Shown here: positions 1 through 7,403 of the stretch, in pieces
Layout of the letters: each line of letters opens with the position of its first letter
Numbering within the stretch: position 1 is the stretch's first letter
Assembly (NCBI GenBank): GCA_937890595.1
Contig: CALADM010000014.1
Span: 1-64,000 of the forward strand
DNA length: 64,000 nucleotides
Reading direction: 5' to 3'
Source of the DNA: CAJMNU01 sp905214855
Lineage (GTDB): Bacteria > Bacillota > Clostridia > Lachnospirales > Lachnospiraceae
Made by a program: the position numbers and the translations under genes
Notes under the pieces: model-generated
The model's database searches: none
Seen by the model: only the letters and a program-made list of their open reading frames with translations
What the model was told of the DNA's origin: nothing

Positions 1-61
1 AGGAAGAGGAACGGATGAAATTCAATGTGTGGTTTTGAGGGTATGGAAAGTACCTTTATAA

Positions 62-134
62 TCCTCGATAGCTCAGTCGGTAGAGCAAACGGCTGTTAAC
101 CGTTGGGTCGTAGGTTCGAGTCCTACTCGGGGAG
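62..134 (+). tRNA. tRNA-Asn (anticodon GTT)
   Basis: The sequence folds as a complete cloverleaf. The 7-bp acceptor stem pairs 62-68 with 127-133 (one G-T pair), and the anticodon stem pairs 88-92 with 100-104 around a loop carrying GTT at 95-97. The T-arm GTAGGTTCGAGTCCTAC is canonical. No CCA is encoded, so it must be added after transcription. It is the first of three closely spaced tRNA genes that are probably one transcript. Confidence 0.97.
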
Positions 135-197
135 TTTTGTCATATCCAGAACAGACAGACCGGGGAAAGCGGAGAGAGGTATGGCTGAGAGATAGAA

Positions 198-269
198 GGC
201 TCCGTGGTCAAGCGGTTAAGACATCGCCCTTTCACGGCGGTAACACGGGTTCGATTCCCGTCGGAGTCA
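198..269 (+). tRNA. tRNA-Glu (anticodon TTC)
   Basis: This is a full cloverleaf. The acceptor arm at 198-204 pairs with 262-268, the anticodon loop at 229-235 has TTC at 231-233, and the T-arm is CGGGTTCGATTCCCG. CCA is not encoded. It lies 63 bases after tRNA-Asn and 32 before tRNA-Cys. Confidence 0.97.
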
Positions 270-301
270 TTTTTTTAGTAAAACGGAATATAATATATTA
301 T

Positions 302-372
302 GGCGACGTAGCCAAGTGGTAAGGCGCGGGTCTGCAACACCCTTATCACCGGTTCAAATCCGGTCGTCGCCT
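302..372 (+). tRNA. tRNA-Cys (anticodon GCA)
   Basis: The acceptor arm at 302-308 pairs perfectly with 365-371. The anticodon GCA is at 334-336. The discriminator base at 372 is T, the U73 identity element expected of tRNA-Cys. CCA is not encoded. A terminator starts nine bases later, so this is the last tRNA of the cluster. Confidence 0.97.
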
Positions 373-380
373 CTGATAGA

Positions 381-413
381 ATCCTAAAAATTGATGTTTT
401 TAGGATTTTTTTT
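381..413 (+). terminator. Rho-independent terminator of the tRNA cluster
   Basis: The perfect 10-bp inverted repeat ATCCTAAAAA / TTTTTAGGAT has a 6-nt loop and runs into a tract of eight T. It directly follows tRNA-Cys and ends the tRNA transcript. Confidence 0.9.
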
Positions 414-444
414 GTTATCAATACCTACCAGCCTGTTTCTTAAT

Positions 445-473
445 TTGACGGAATCTCAAAGGATAGTTATAAT
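445..473 (+). promoter_or_regulatory. Sigma-A promoter of the GH28 gene
   Basis: TTGACG at 445-450 and a perfect TATAAT at 468-473 are separated by 17 bases. The expected start of transcription is near 480, about 27 bases before the GH28 start codon. This is one of the best promoter matches in the window. Confidence 0.8.
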
Positions 474-478
474 AAAAA

Positions 479-494
479 AAGAAAACGCTTGAAA
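479..494 (+). promoter_or_regulatory. Possible cre (catabolite-responsive) operator
   Basis: The stretch GAAAACGCTTGAAA matches the centre of the cre consensus (WTGNAARCGYTTTCW) in its CG core and flanking A and T runs, but two or three outer bases deviate. It sits just downstream of the -10 box, where CcpA binding would block transcription. A pectinase gene is a reasonable target. The match is imperfect, so this is a candidate only. Confidence 0.4.
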
Positions 495-506
495 GGGAAG
501 ATAAAT

Positions 507-1778
507 ATGGAGAAGACAAAAGAATATTTCCCAGATGGGACAATTATCAATGATTGGTTTTATGATGTAAAAATTCCAGAGCTTAAAGATTTGGGGGTAC
601 AGTATCGTATTACAGATTATGGTGTTATGGATGATGGACTTGTGCATACCACAGAATTTCAAAAGGCGATCGACACAGCATTTGAAAATGGAGGCGGTGT
701 GATCGTTGTGCCTGCCGGAACTTATTTGATAGGTTCTGTTTATTTTAAGCAGAATGTAAATCTTTATGTAGAAAAAGATGGTGTTTTAAAAGGCAGTGAT
801 GACATCAATGATTATGATATTAAGCTCACTCGAATTGAGGGGCAGACTTGTGAGTATTTTGTAGGTATGATCAACGCAGATGGTGTGGATGGATTTACCA
901 TGTGTGGTGAGGGTACTATTGATGGGAATGGATTGCGCTCATGGAAGTCTTTCTGGCTCAGACGTAGATGGAATCCAGATTGTACCAACAAGGATGAGCA
1001 ACGTCCAAGACTTGTTTATATATCAAATAGCAGCAATGTGTTGGTGGCAAATCTTCATTTACAGAATGCTCAATTTTGGACGAATCATCTGTATCATTGT
1101 AATCATATTAAATACATCAATTGTCATATCTTTTCTCCTGCTTCACCCATAAAAGCACCAAGTACAGATGCCATTGATTTAGATGTATGTACAGATGTTC
1201 TCATCAAAGACTGCTACATGGAGGTTAATGATGATTCTGTTGTGTTAAAGGGTGGAAAAGGACCATGGGCAGATCAAGCACCAGAGAATGGTTCAAATGA
1301 GAGAGTGATCATTGAAGATTGTACATATGGATTTTGTCATGGATGTCTTACCTGTGGTTCGGAATCCATACATAATAGAAATATTGTGTTACGAAGAATC
1401 AAGGTACTGGATGGAAAAAATTTACTGTGGCTTAAAATGCGTCCGGATACCGTCCAGCATTATGAGTATATTTTAGTAGAAGACATCACTGGCTATATTG
1501 CTAATTTTATTAATGTCAATCCGTGGACACAATTTTTTGATCTTCAGGGAAGAGAAGATAAACCAATTTCATTGGCTGATCATGTGACAATAAGAAATTG
1601 TACTTGTAGATGCGAAACATATTTTGATGTAAAGCCAGATGAAAATCAGTACCATCTGTCGGATTTCATGTTTGAAAATCTTGATATTACTGCAAAAAGA
1701 GATGGATTTACGGAAGGCAGTATTGAGAATTTTAAGGGGATCAATATAAAAATAACAGTGATAGCAGAAGAAAAATAA
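507..1778 (+). CDS. Glycoside hydrolase family 28 (polygalacturonase-type) protein
   Basis: The 423-aa right-handed beta-helix protein belongs to the pectin-hydrolysing GH28 family, which cleaves galacturonic acid linkages. The family signatures are visible: DAIDLD near residue 220, the catalytic pair NDDSVV near 240, and an HGC motif near 277 that replaces the usual GHG. There is no signal peptide, so it should act in the cytoplasm on imported oligogalacturonides, as an exo- or oligosaccharide-cleaving enzyme. The ATG at 507 is preferred over the in-frame TTG at 489 because the ribosome site GAAAGGGAAG (491-500) lies between them. The gene is monocistronic, with its own promoter and terminator. 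The substrate (polygalacturonan or rhamnogalacturonan) is not settled by sequence. Confidence 0.85.
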   Translation: MEKTKEYFPDGTIINDWFYDVKIPELKDLGVQYRITDYGVMDDGLVHTTEFQKAIDTAFENGGGVIVVPAGTYLIGSVYFKQNVNLYVEKDGVLKGSDDINDYDIKLTRIEGQTCEYFVGMINADGVDGFTMCGEGTIDGNGLRSWKSFWLRRRWNPDCTNKDEQRPRLVYISNSSNVLVANLHLQNAQFWTNHLYHCNHIKYINCHIFSPASPIKAPSTDAIDLDVCTDVLIKDCYMEVNDDSVVLKGGKGPWADQAPENGSNERVIIEDCTYGFCHGCLTCGSESIHNRNIVLRRIKVLDGKNLLWLKMRPDTVQHYEYILVEDITGYIANFINVNPWTQFFDLQGREDKPISLADHVTIRNCTCRCETYFDVKPDENQYHLSDFMFENLDITAKRDGFTEGSIENFKGINIKITVIAEEK

Positions 1779-1786
1779 GTAAAAAG

Positions 1787-1831
1787 ACTGTAGTTTCATG
1801 GAAAATTTATCCTAGAAACTACAGTTTTTTT
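1787..1831 (+). terminator. Terminator of the GH28 gene
   Basis: The perfect 11-bp arms ACTGTAGTTTC / GAAACTACAGT are followed by seven T. The sequence from here to 2034 is AT-rich, and nothing else is visible in it except the ribosome site CAAAGGGG of the next gene. Confidence 0.9.
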
Positions 1832-2034
1832 GTAGAAACGTAGTTTTATAAATAGAATGAGTCGAAAATGTCAAGGAAGATATAAGATAAAAGGTTTGTT
1901 TATTGCCAATAAGAAATTATTTATATATAATGAAAAAAATAGGAAAGATTTTTTGAATTTTCTATTATATCCTATGAATCTATAGTGATTCTTTAAATAT
2001 AAAAGTTTGATTTCAGGCAAAGGGGCATACTGAT

Positions 2035-5000
2035 ATGAATTTTTTTAAAAAGTTGTTTGGAAGGCAGAAAGAAGAGAAATATAAAAATAAAAAAGAAAAT
2101 CATGAGATACAAGGATTAGATTACAACAATGAGATGAAACAGGACGCTCAAGAGACAGGAACAAATATAAACAAAGAGAATGATATAGAAGAAAGTAATA
2201 TAGAAGAGAGTAATACAGAAAAGAGTGATACAGAAAAGAATAGTATAGAAAATAGTGATGTAGAAAAAGATAGTACAGAAACAATATCAGAAAAGCCATG
2301 TGAGGAAACAGAACACAGAGGTAAAGAATGGAAAAGTTTAATGGAATTTTCTGAGAATTATAAAAATCTATTGTCTCAAAATACATATTTGGCATATAGA
2401 GATTATAGATGTCTTATTGAAACGTATAGAGAAACGATGGAATATTTTGGGGTTATACAAAAGAGTGACCTTTTAGAAGAATACTGTATAAAAAAGGGCA
2501 TACAGAACCAATTTGAGGTGAAAGAAATCCTTGAATCTTATCAGAAGATAGAAGAAAGAATAAAAAATCACAATGAATCTTATATTGTAGATCAGATGGA
2601 AAAAGAAAAAGACTATTTAGATAATATTTTAAAGGAAGTAAATCCAGAGATTAGTTTAGACGAAGACCAGAGAAGAGTAGTTTTGACAGATGAGGATCAT
2701 TGTTTGGTTATTGCAGGTGCGGGAGCAGGAAAAACAACGACAGTTGCTGCAAAAGTACGTTATCTTGTAGAAAAAAAGAAAATTAAGCCAGAACAGATTT
2801 TGGTGATTTCTTTTACAAATCGGGCTGTAGATGAATTGAAGGAAAAAATACAGAAAGACTTACATATCCAGTGTCCGATCACAACATTTCATGCAACAGG
2901 AAATGCAATTCTGCGGCAGCATTCAGAAGAACCACTTCGTATTATAGATAGCAGTAGATTGTATTTTATCATCCTGAATTTTTTTAGAACCAGTATCCTA
3001 TCAGACGAGAGTATGGTAAAAAATTTGCTTTTATTTTTTGCTTCTTATTTTGATGTGCCAATAAATGAGAAAGATCCAGAGGCTTTTTTTAGAAATATAT
3101 CAAAAGCTAACTATGCTACCTTAAAAAGTGATCTAAACGAATATCAAAAAACAATTTTAGATAAAAAGACCAGAAAAAGGATCACAATTCAAGATGAAGT
3201 AATGCGTTCTTATGAAGAGGTGGAGATTGCTAATTTTTTATATTTGAATCAGTTGGACTATGAATATGAATCTATATATCCGTATAGAATTGAAGGCGCA
3301 GGAAAACCTTATACACCAGATTTTATAATAAAGCAAGGAGATAAAACCATTTATCTGGAACATTTTGGTATTACGGAGGATGGAAAAAGCGATCGATTCG
3401 GTACAGAAGAGCTTTATCGTTATCAAAAAGCGATTCAGGATAAAAGAAAGATTCATACTGAGCATAATACAAAGATGCTGGAAACATACTCTGTTTTTGG
3501 GGATGGGAGATCCATTGAAGAACATCTCAAGGAGCAGCTTCTCAGAGAAGGTTTTGTTTTAAATCCTCGTCCTGCTCAGGAAGTGGTTGAGAAGATTGTT
3601 GCATCTGAAGAAAATAGGTATGTTAGAAAACTGATCAATCTGATTTGTCGTTTTATCACTAATTTTAAAACAAACGGGTATACAGAGCAGGATTTTTCAA
3701 ATATGTATCAGAGGGCAAATAATGAGAGAAGTAAATTGTTTTTGCAGATTTGCAGGGGCTGTTATCTGGAATATCAGAAATATCTTACAGAACAGAAAGC
3801 GGTAGATTTTGAAGATATGATCAATGAGTCAGCCAGAATACTAAGAGAAGCAGAGGCAAGTGAACAAAAACTGGATTTTAAATATATTATTGTAGACGAA
3901 TATCAGGATATTTCCAGACAAAGATTTGATCTGACATCAGCCCTTTCCAAGGTATGCAATGCAAAGATTATGGCAGTAGGAGATGATTGGCAATCTATTT
4001 ATGCATTTAGTGGATCAGATATTGAGTTATTTACAAAATTTACAGAAAAAATGGGATCTGGATGTATGCTTAAAATTGTAAAAACATACCGAAATTCACA
4101 GGAAGTCATTGATATTGCCGGAAACTTTATTCAAAAGAATGATACACAGATAAAAAAAGCCCTGAAAGCATCTAAAAATATTCAAGATCCTGTTATTATT
4201 TATACATATGATGCAAGCAGAAAAAGGGGATATGGAGATACTCAAAGCGGTGCAAATTATGCTTTGGCAAAAGGGATAGAAACTGCTCTGGAACAGATTA
4301 TGGAGTATAATCGTCAGGAAGGGAAAAAAGAAGAAGAGGGAAAAATCCTTCTTTTGGGACGTTTTGGATTTGATGGACACCAACTGGAACGTACCGGTTT
4401 GTTTGAATATCAAAGGAGAGAAAGCAAAATCCGTTCTGTGAAGTATCCTAAAATGAAAATCACTTTTTTGACTGCACATGCATCTAAGGGATTAGGATAT
4501 GACAATGTGATTTTGATCAATGGAAAGAATGAGACATATGGTTTCCCTGCCAAGATTGAGGATGATCCAGTACTTTCTTTTGTGGTAAAGGAAGATCATT
4601 CTATGGATTATGCAGAAGAACGCCGCCTTTTTTATGTGGCTATGACAAGAACAAAAAATAGAGTGTATTGTATTGCTCCAGAGCAAAATCCGTCAGAATT
4701 TTTGCTTGAGATAAAAAAAGAGTACAAAAATGTTGTATTAAAAGGAGAGTGGAATGAAGAACCTCCGATCAGGCAGACAGCAAAGATGATCTGTCCTGTC
4801 TGTGGATATCCTCTTCAGCTGCGATATAAAGAATCCTATGGTTTGAGAATGTATATTTGTACGAATGAACCAGAAGTATGTGGATTTTTGAGTAATGATC
4901 TGCGTGGCAAGAAAATGTCTATTGTAAAATGTAATAAATGCAAAGATGGATATTTGATAGTACGGATGGGACAAGGTGGAGCTTTTTTGGGATGCACGAA

Positions 5001-5643
5001 TTTCAAAGAAGATAGGACGGGCTGCGGTAATACAATATCACAGAAAGAATATTATAGGAAGTTTGGATGGAAGATGGAAAAATCTCAGGAGGAGAGTTTG
5101 GAAACGCCCCCAACATGTCAAAATCATGTTCCGTCCAAGGAAAGAGAGTGTGATAAAAAACAAATAACAGATAACAAAGCAGGAAAATCTCCTGTTTTAG
5201 TAAGGGAACAGAAAAAAGTGGAGATGATTGAAGAGGGCGATACTTATTATGTATATGATTTTTTTGTTCGAGGTCATTCTATTTTTGAACTTTTAAGTGA
5301 TATTTTAAATGGAGTAGAGTCGATCAGTCGGATTCATTATTATGGCACTCTGGTAACAATAGATGTTTTAAGAGGAATAAATAATGCGAAAGTAAAGAAG
5401 GGGAAATTAAATGAACTTCCTGTATTTGCAGTGTTAAGTGATATGGATAAAGAAACATTGGAATGTATCATAGAGTGGATGATCTCACATCATTTTTTAT
5501 TCAAGATGAATGGCAGATACCCGGTACTTCATCCCACTTATGAGGGGCGGCATTTTAAGGAATTTGTGAAACCAGAGCAGCTAAAAGAACTCAGAAATAT
5601 GTTGGCTGAAACAAAAGAAGGAGACATATATCATAAAAAATAG
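2035..5643 (+). CDS. HelD/UvrD-type superfamily 1 DNA helicase with zinc ribbons
   Basis: The 1,202-aa ATP-dependent DNA helicase has these parts in order. Residues 1-85 form a charged leader with a pentapeptide repeat. Walker A GAGAGKTTT is near 228. An inserted restriction-nuclease-like segment near 425 reads TPDFII...YLEHFGI, as in helicase IV. Walker B DEYQD is near 620, GDDWQSIYAFSG near 649, TAHASKGLGYDNV near 812 and VAMTRTKNR near 868. Two topoisomerase-type C4 zinc ribbons start near 920 and 965. The last 130 residues resemble a RecQ-type (RQC) winged helix. The likely role is DNA repair or replication-fork maintenance; the exact partner is unknown. The DUF1624 gene follows after 17 bases. 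Confidence 0.87.
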   Translation: MNFFKKLFGRQKEEKYKNKKENHEIQGLDYNNEMKQDAQETGTNINKENDIEESNIEESNTEKSDTEKNSIENSDVEKDSTETISEKPCEETEHRGKEWKSLMEFSENYKNLLSQNTYLAYRDYRCLIETYRETMEYFGVIQKSDLLEEYCIKKGIQNQFEVKEILESYQKIEERIKNHNESYIVDQMEKEKDYLDNILKEVNPEISLDEDQRRVVLTDEDHCLVIAGAGAGKTTTVAAKVRYLVEKKKIKPEQILVISFTNRAVDELKEKIQKDLHIQCPITTFHATGNAILRQHSEEPLRIIDSSRLYFIILNFFRTSILSDESMVKNLLLFFASYFDVPINEKDPEAFFRNISKANYATLKSDLNEYQKTILDKKTRKRITIQDEVMRSYEEVEIANFLYLNQLDYEYESIYPYRIEGAGKPYTPDFIIKQGDKTIYLEHFGITEDGKSDRFGTEELYRYQKAIQDKRKIHTEHNTKMLETYSVFGDGRSIEEHLKEQLLREGFVLNPRPAQEVVEKIVASEENRYVRKLINLICRFITNFKTNGYTEQDFSNMYQRANNERSKLFLQICRGCYLEYQKYLTEQKAVDFEDMINESARILREAEASEQKLDFKYIIVDEYQDISRQRFDLTSALSKVCNAKIMAVGDDWQSIYAFSGSDIELFTKFTEKMGSGCMLKIVKTYRNSQEVIDIAGNFIQKNDTQIKKALKASKNIQDPVIIYTYDASRKRGYGDTQSGANYALAKGIETALEQIMEYNRQEGKKEEEGKILLLGRFGFDGHQLERTGLFEYQRRESKIRSVKYPKMKITFLTAHASKGLGYDNVILINGKNETYGFPAKIEDDPVLSFVVKEDHSMDYAEERRLFYVAMTRTKNRVYCIAPEQNPSEFLLEIKKEYKNVVLKGEWNEEPPIRQTAKMICPVCGYPLQLRYKESYGLRMYICTNEPEVCGFLSNDLRGKKMSIVKCNKCKDGYLIVRMGQGGAFLGCTNFKEDRTGCGNTISQKEYYRKFGWKMEKSQEESLETPPTCQNHVPSKERECDKKQITDNKAGKSPVLVREQKKVEMIEEGDTYYVYDFFVRGHSIFELLSDILNGVESISRIHYYGTLVTIDVLRGINNAKVKKGKLNELPVFAVLSDMDKETLECIIEWMISHHFLFKMNGRYPVLHPTYEGRHFKEFVKPEQLKELRNMLAETKEGDIYHKK
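2179..2283 (+). repeat. 15-bp tandem repeat, seven imperfect copies, inside the helicase gene
   Basis: Seven 15-base units of the type AGTGATACAGAAAAG run head to tail. They encode a pentapeptide (S/N)-(N/D)-(I/T)-E-(E/K), an acidic, probably disordered linker ahead of the helicase core. The unit length is a multiple of three, so copy-number changes would keep the frame. Confidence 0.85.
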
Positions 5644-5660
5644 AACATTAGGAGAAGATA

Positions 5661-6401
5661 ATGAGATATCATATGTTGGATAACCTCAGAGGTTTAAATT
5701 TGATCAGTATGATATTGTATCATCTGACTTGGGATTTGGTCTATCTTTTTGGAGTAAACTGGGAGTGGTATCAGGGATTAGGGGCATATCTGTGGCAGCA
5801 GGCAGTTTGTTGGATTTTTATTTTTTTATCAGGATTTTGCTGCTCTATGGGAAAACGTGGGAAATGGAAAAGGGGAGGAGAAGTCTTTTTGGCAGGTTTT
5901 CTGGTGACAGTTGTGACATGTATGGTCATGCCAGACCAGAGAGTTGTCTTTGGAGTACTTACTTTGCTGGGATCTTGTATGCTGATCTGGAATGTATTAG
6001 AGTGTGGATTGAAGTATGTTCCGAATATTGTGGGTTTCATTGCCTGCCTTTTTCTGTTTGTCCTGCTTCGAAATGTGGAAGGTGGATATCTTGGTTTGAA
6101 AGGAATTTGGATGATAGCGCTTCCGAGAACTTGGTATGCGAATAGTTTTAGTGCCTATTTGGGATTTCCACCAAGAACCTTTTTCTCAACAGATTATTTT
6201 CCACTCTTTCCATGGTTTTTCTTGTTTTTGAGTGGTTATTTCTTTTATCGTATCCTGCAAAAAATGGATAAGATGCAATGGCTGGTAGGAAGAAAGATAG
6301 AAGTACTTTCCAAGATTGGAAAACATTCACTTCCGATCTACATGCTGCATCAGCCTGTTTTATATGCTGTGTTACTGTTTTGGTTTGAGGTGATAAGTTA
6401 A
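5661..6401 (+). CDS. DUF1624 (heparan-alpha-glucosaminide N-acetyltransferase-like) membrane protein
   Basis: The 246-aa integral membrane protein starts with the DUF1624/YeiB-type signature DNLRGLNLISMILYHL, in which R-G and the histidine are typical of membrane acyltransferases. About six hydrophobic segments follow, ending with GKHSLPIYMLHQPVLY, which carries the conserved C-terminal histidine. In the family, such proteins transfer acetyl groups across the membrane to sugars; the acceptor here is unknown. The start codon has AGGAGA seven bases upstream. It is 17 bases behind the helicase and is probably cotranscribed by position rather than by function. Confidence 0.75.
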   Translation: MRYHMLDNLRGLNLISMILYHLTWDLVYLFGVNWEWYQGLGAYLWQQAVCWIFIFLSGFCCSMGKRGKWKRGGEVFLAGFLVTVVTCMVMPDQRVVFGVLTLLGSCMLIWNVLECGLKYVPNIVGFIACLFLFVLLRNVEGGYLGLKGIWMIALPRTWYANSFSAYLGFPPRTFFSTDYFPLFPWFFLFLSGYFFYRILQKMDKMQWLVGRKIEVLSKIGKHSLPIYMLHQPVLYAVLLFWFEVIS

Positions 6402-6430
6402 TGTTTTTTATTTTTTATACTCAACTATAA

Positions 6431-6505
6431 ATGAAAGGCTGAGTAGCTTTAAATCATAGAAGGTTAAGTAGCTTTCAATAATGAAAGGTTGAGCGCCTTT
6501 CATTG
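6431..6505 (+). repeat. Three imperfect hairpin-forming tandem repeats
   Basis: Three copies of a roughly 25-base unit lie side by side: GAAAGGCTGAGTAGCTTTAA, GAAGGTTAAGTAGCTTTC and GAAAGGTTGAGCGCCTTTC. Each is itself an inverted repeat (GAAAGG...CCTTTC in the last copy). They follow the DUF1624 gene and no long T-run is attached. The rest of 6402-6734 holds the promoter listed separately and an ATTAG-type short repeat just before the next gene. Confidence 0.6.
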
Positions 6506-6591
6506 ATGGAGTGAAGGTAGTTTGCTTTGGTATATGTATTGAAAAATTTTAAAATAGGTACATGATGTTGCACAAAAATTGACAAGTATTC

Positions 6592-6621
6592 TTGCTATAT
6601 ATCCGATAAAAATGATATAAT
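6592..6621 (+). promoter_or_regulatory. Promoter of the rhamnogalacturonan locus
   Basis: TTGCTA at 6592-6597 and a perfect TATAAT at 6616-6621 are separated by 18 bases. A second TTGACA lies at 6579-6584 but is too far from this -10 box. The untranslated leader would be about 105 bases long and ends at a strong GAGGAGGAG ribosome site. Confidence 0.6.
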
Positions 6622-6734
6622 CAAAAATGGTTTTTAAGGGATTTAAAAGATTCAGACAGAAAAATGGCAGACACAAGATATTGTCATATTCTGATACTGA
6701 TAGATTAGATTAGACTAGATGAGGAGGAGCATAA

Positions 6735-7403
6735 GTGGATAGAAAAGAGATGCTGATCTATGAGAATCCGCTGGAGAAAGCGGAAGATGTAAAAGACTTT
6801 ATTTTAGAGGGACAGGCAGACATCAGCTTTGGGGAGGGCTGTATGAGAATGAAAAATGCCCTGTCCAATGATCTGGGACAAAAGGCAAATTATGTGCTTT
6901 GGTGTCCAAATGAATTCCCAAAAGATATCAGGGTGGAATGGGAATTCCGTCCGATCACAGATCATGGGCTGTGTATTTTGTTTTTTGCGGCAAAAGGAAA
7001 AAATGGTGAGGATTTGTTTGACTCATCTCTGACAAAGAGAACCGGTGAGTATCCTCAGTATCACAGTGGAGATATCAATGCATTCCATGTCTCTTATTTT
7101 AGAAGAAAAGAGGAAGATGAGAGAGCATTCCATACCTGCAATTTAAGAAAAAGCTGTGGATTCCATTTAGTAGCACAGGGAGCAGATCCTCTTCCGGCAG
7201 CTGAAGATGCCAAAGGATTTTATAAGATTTCTGTGACAAAGAAAGATAATCGGATTGCATTTTCAGTGAATGATCTTTGTGTCTTCGAGTATTATGATGA
7301 TGGCAAGACGTATGGAGCAGAATTGGAAGGCGGAAAGATTGGATTTCGTCAGTTAGCACCGTTGACAGCAGAATACAAGAATTTGAAGGTATATGAGATA
7401 TGA
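6735..7403 (+). CDS. DUF1961 family protein (YesU-like, concanavalin fold)
   Basis: The 222-aa protein of the DUF1961 family is similar in type to Bacillus subtilis YesU, which sits in the rhamnogalacturonan gene cluster of that species. The predicted fold is a concanavalin-like beta-sandwich; the sequence is rich in aromatic and acidic residues (YPQYHSGDINAFHVSYF near 100-120). There is no signal peptide, so it should act on imported oligosaccharides. The start is GTG, chosen because GAGGAGGAG ends five bases upstream. The last four bases overlap the next gene (ATGA), which implies translational coupling. The catalytic activity is not established for the family. Confidence 0.8.
   Translation: MDRKEMLIYENPLEKAEDVKDFILEGQADISFGEGCMRMKNALSNDLGQKANYVLWCPNEFPKDIRVEWEFRPITDHGLCILFFAAKGKNGEDLFDSSLTKRTGEYPQYHSGDINAFHVSYFRRKEEDERAFHTCNLRKSCGFHLVAQGADPLPAAEDAKGFYKISVTKKDNRIAFSVNDLCVFEYYDDGKTYGAELEGGKIGFRQLAPLTAEYKNLKVYEI

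Noticed and set aside
1..61. Upstream coding remnant before tRNA-Asn
   Set aside because: The stretch has no open frame with a start and ribosome site; nothing could be assigned.
137..322. Open frame across the tRNA cluster
   Set aside because: It overlaps tRNA-Glu and tRNA-Cys and has no ribosome site or protein-like composition.
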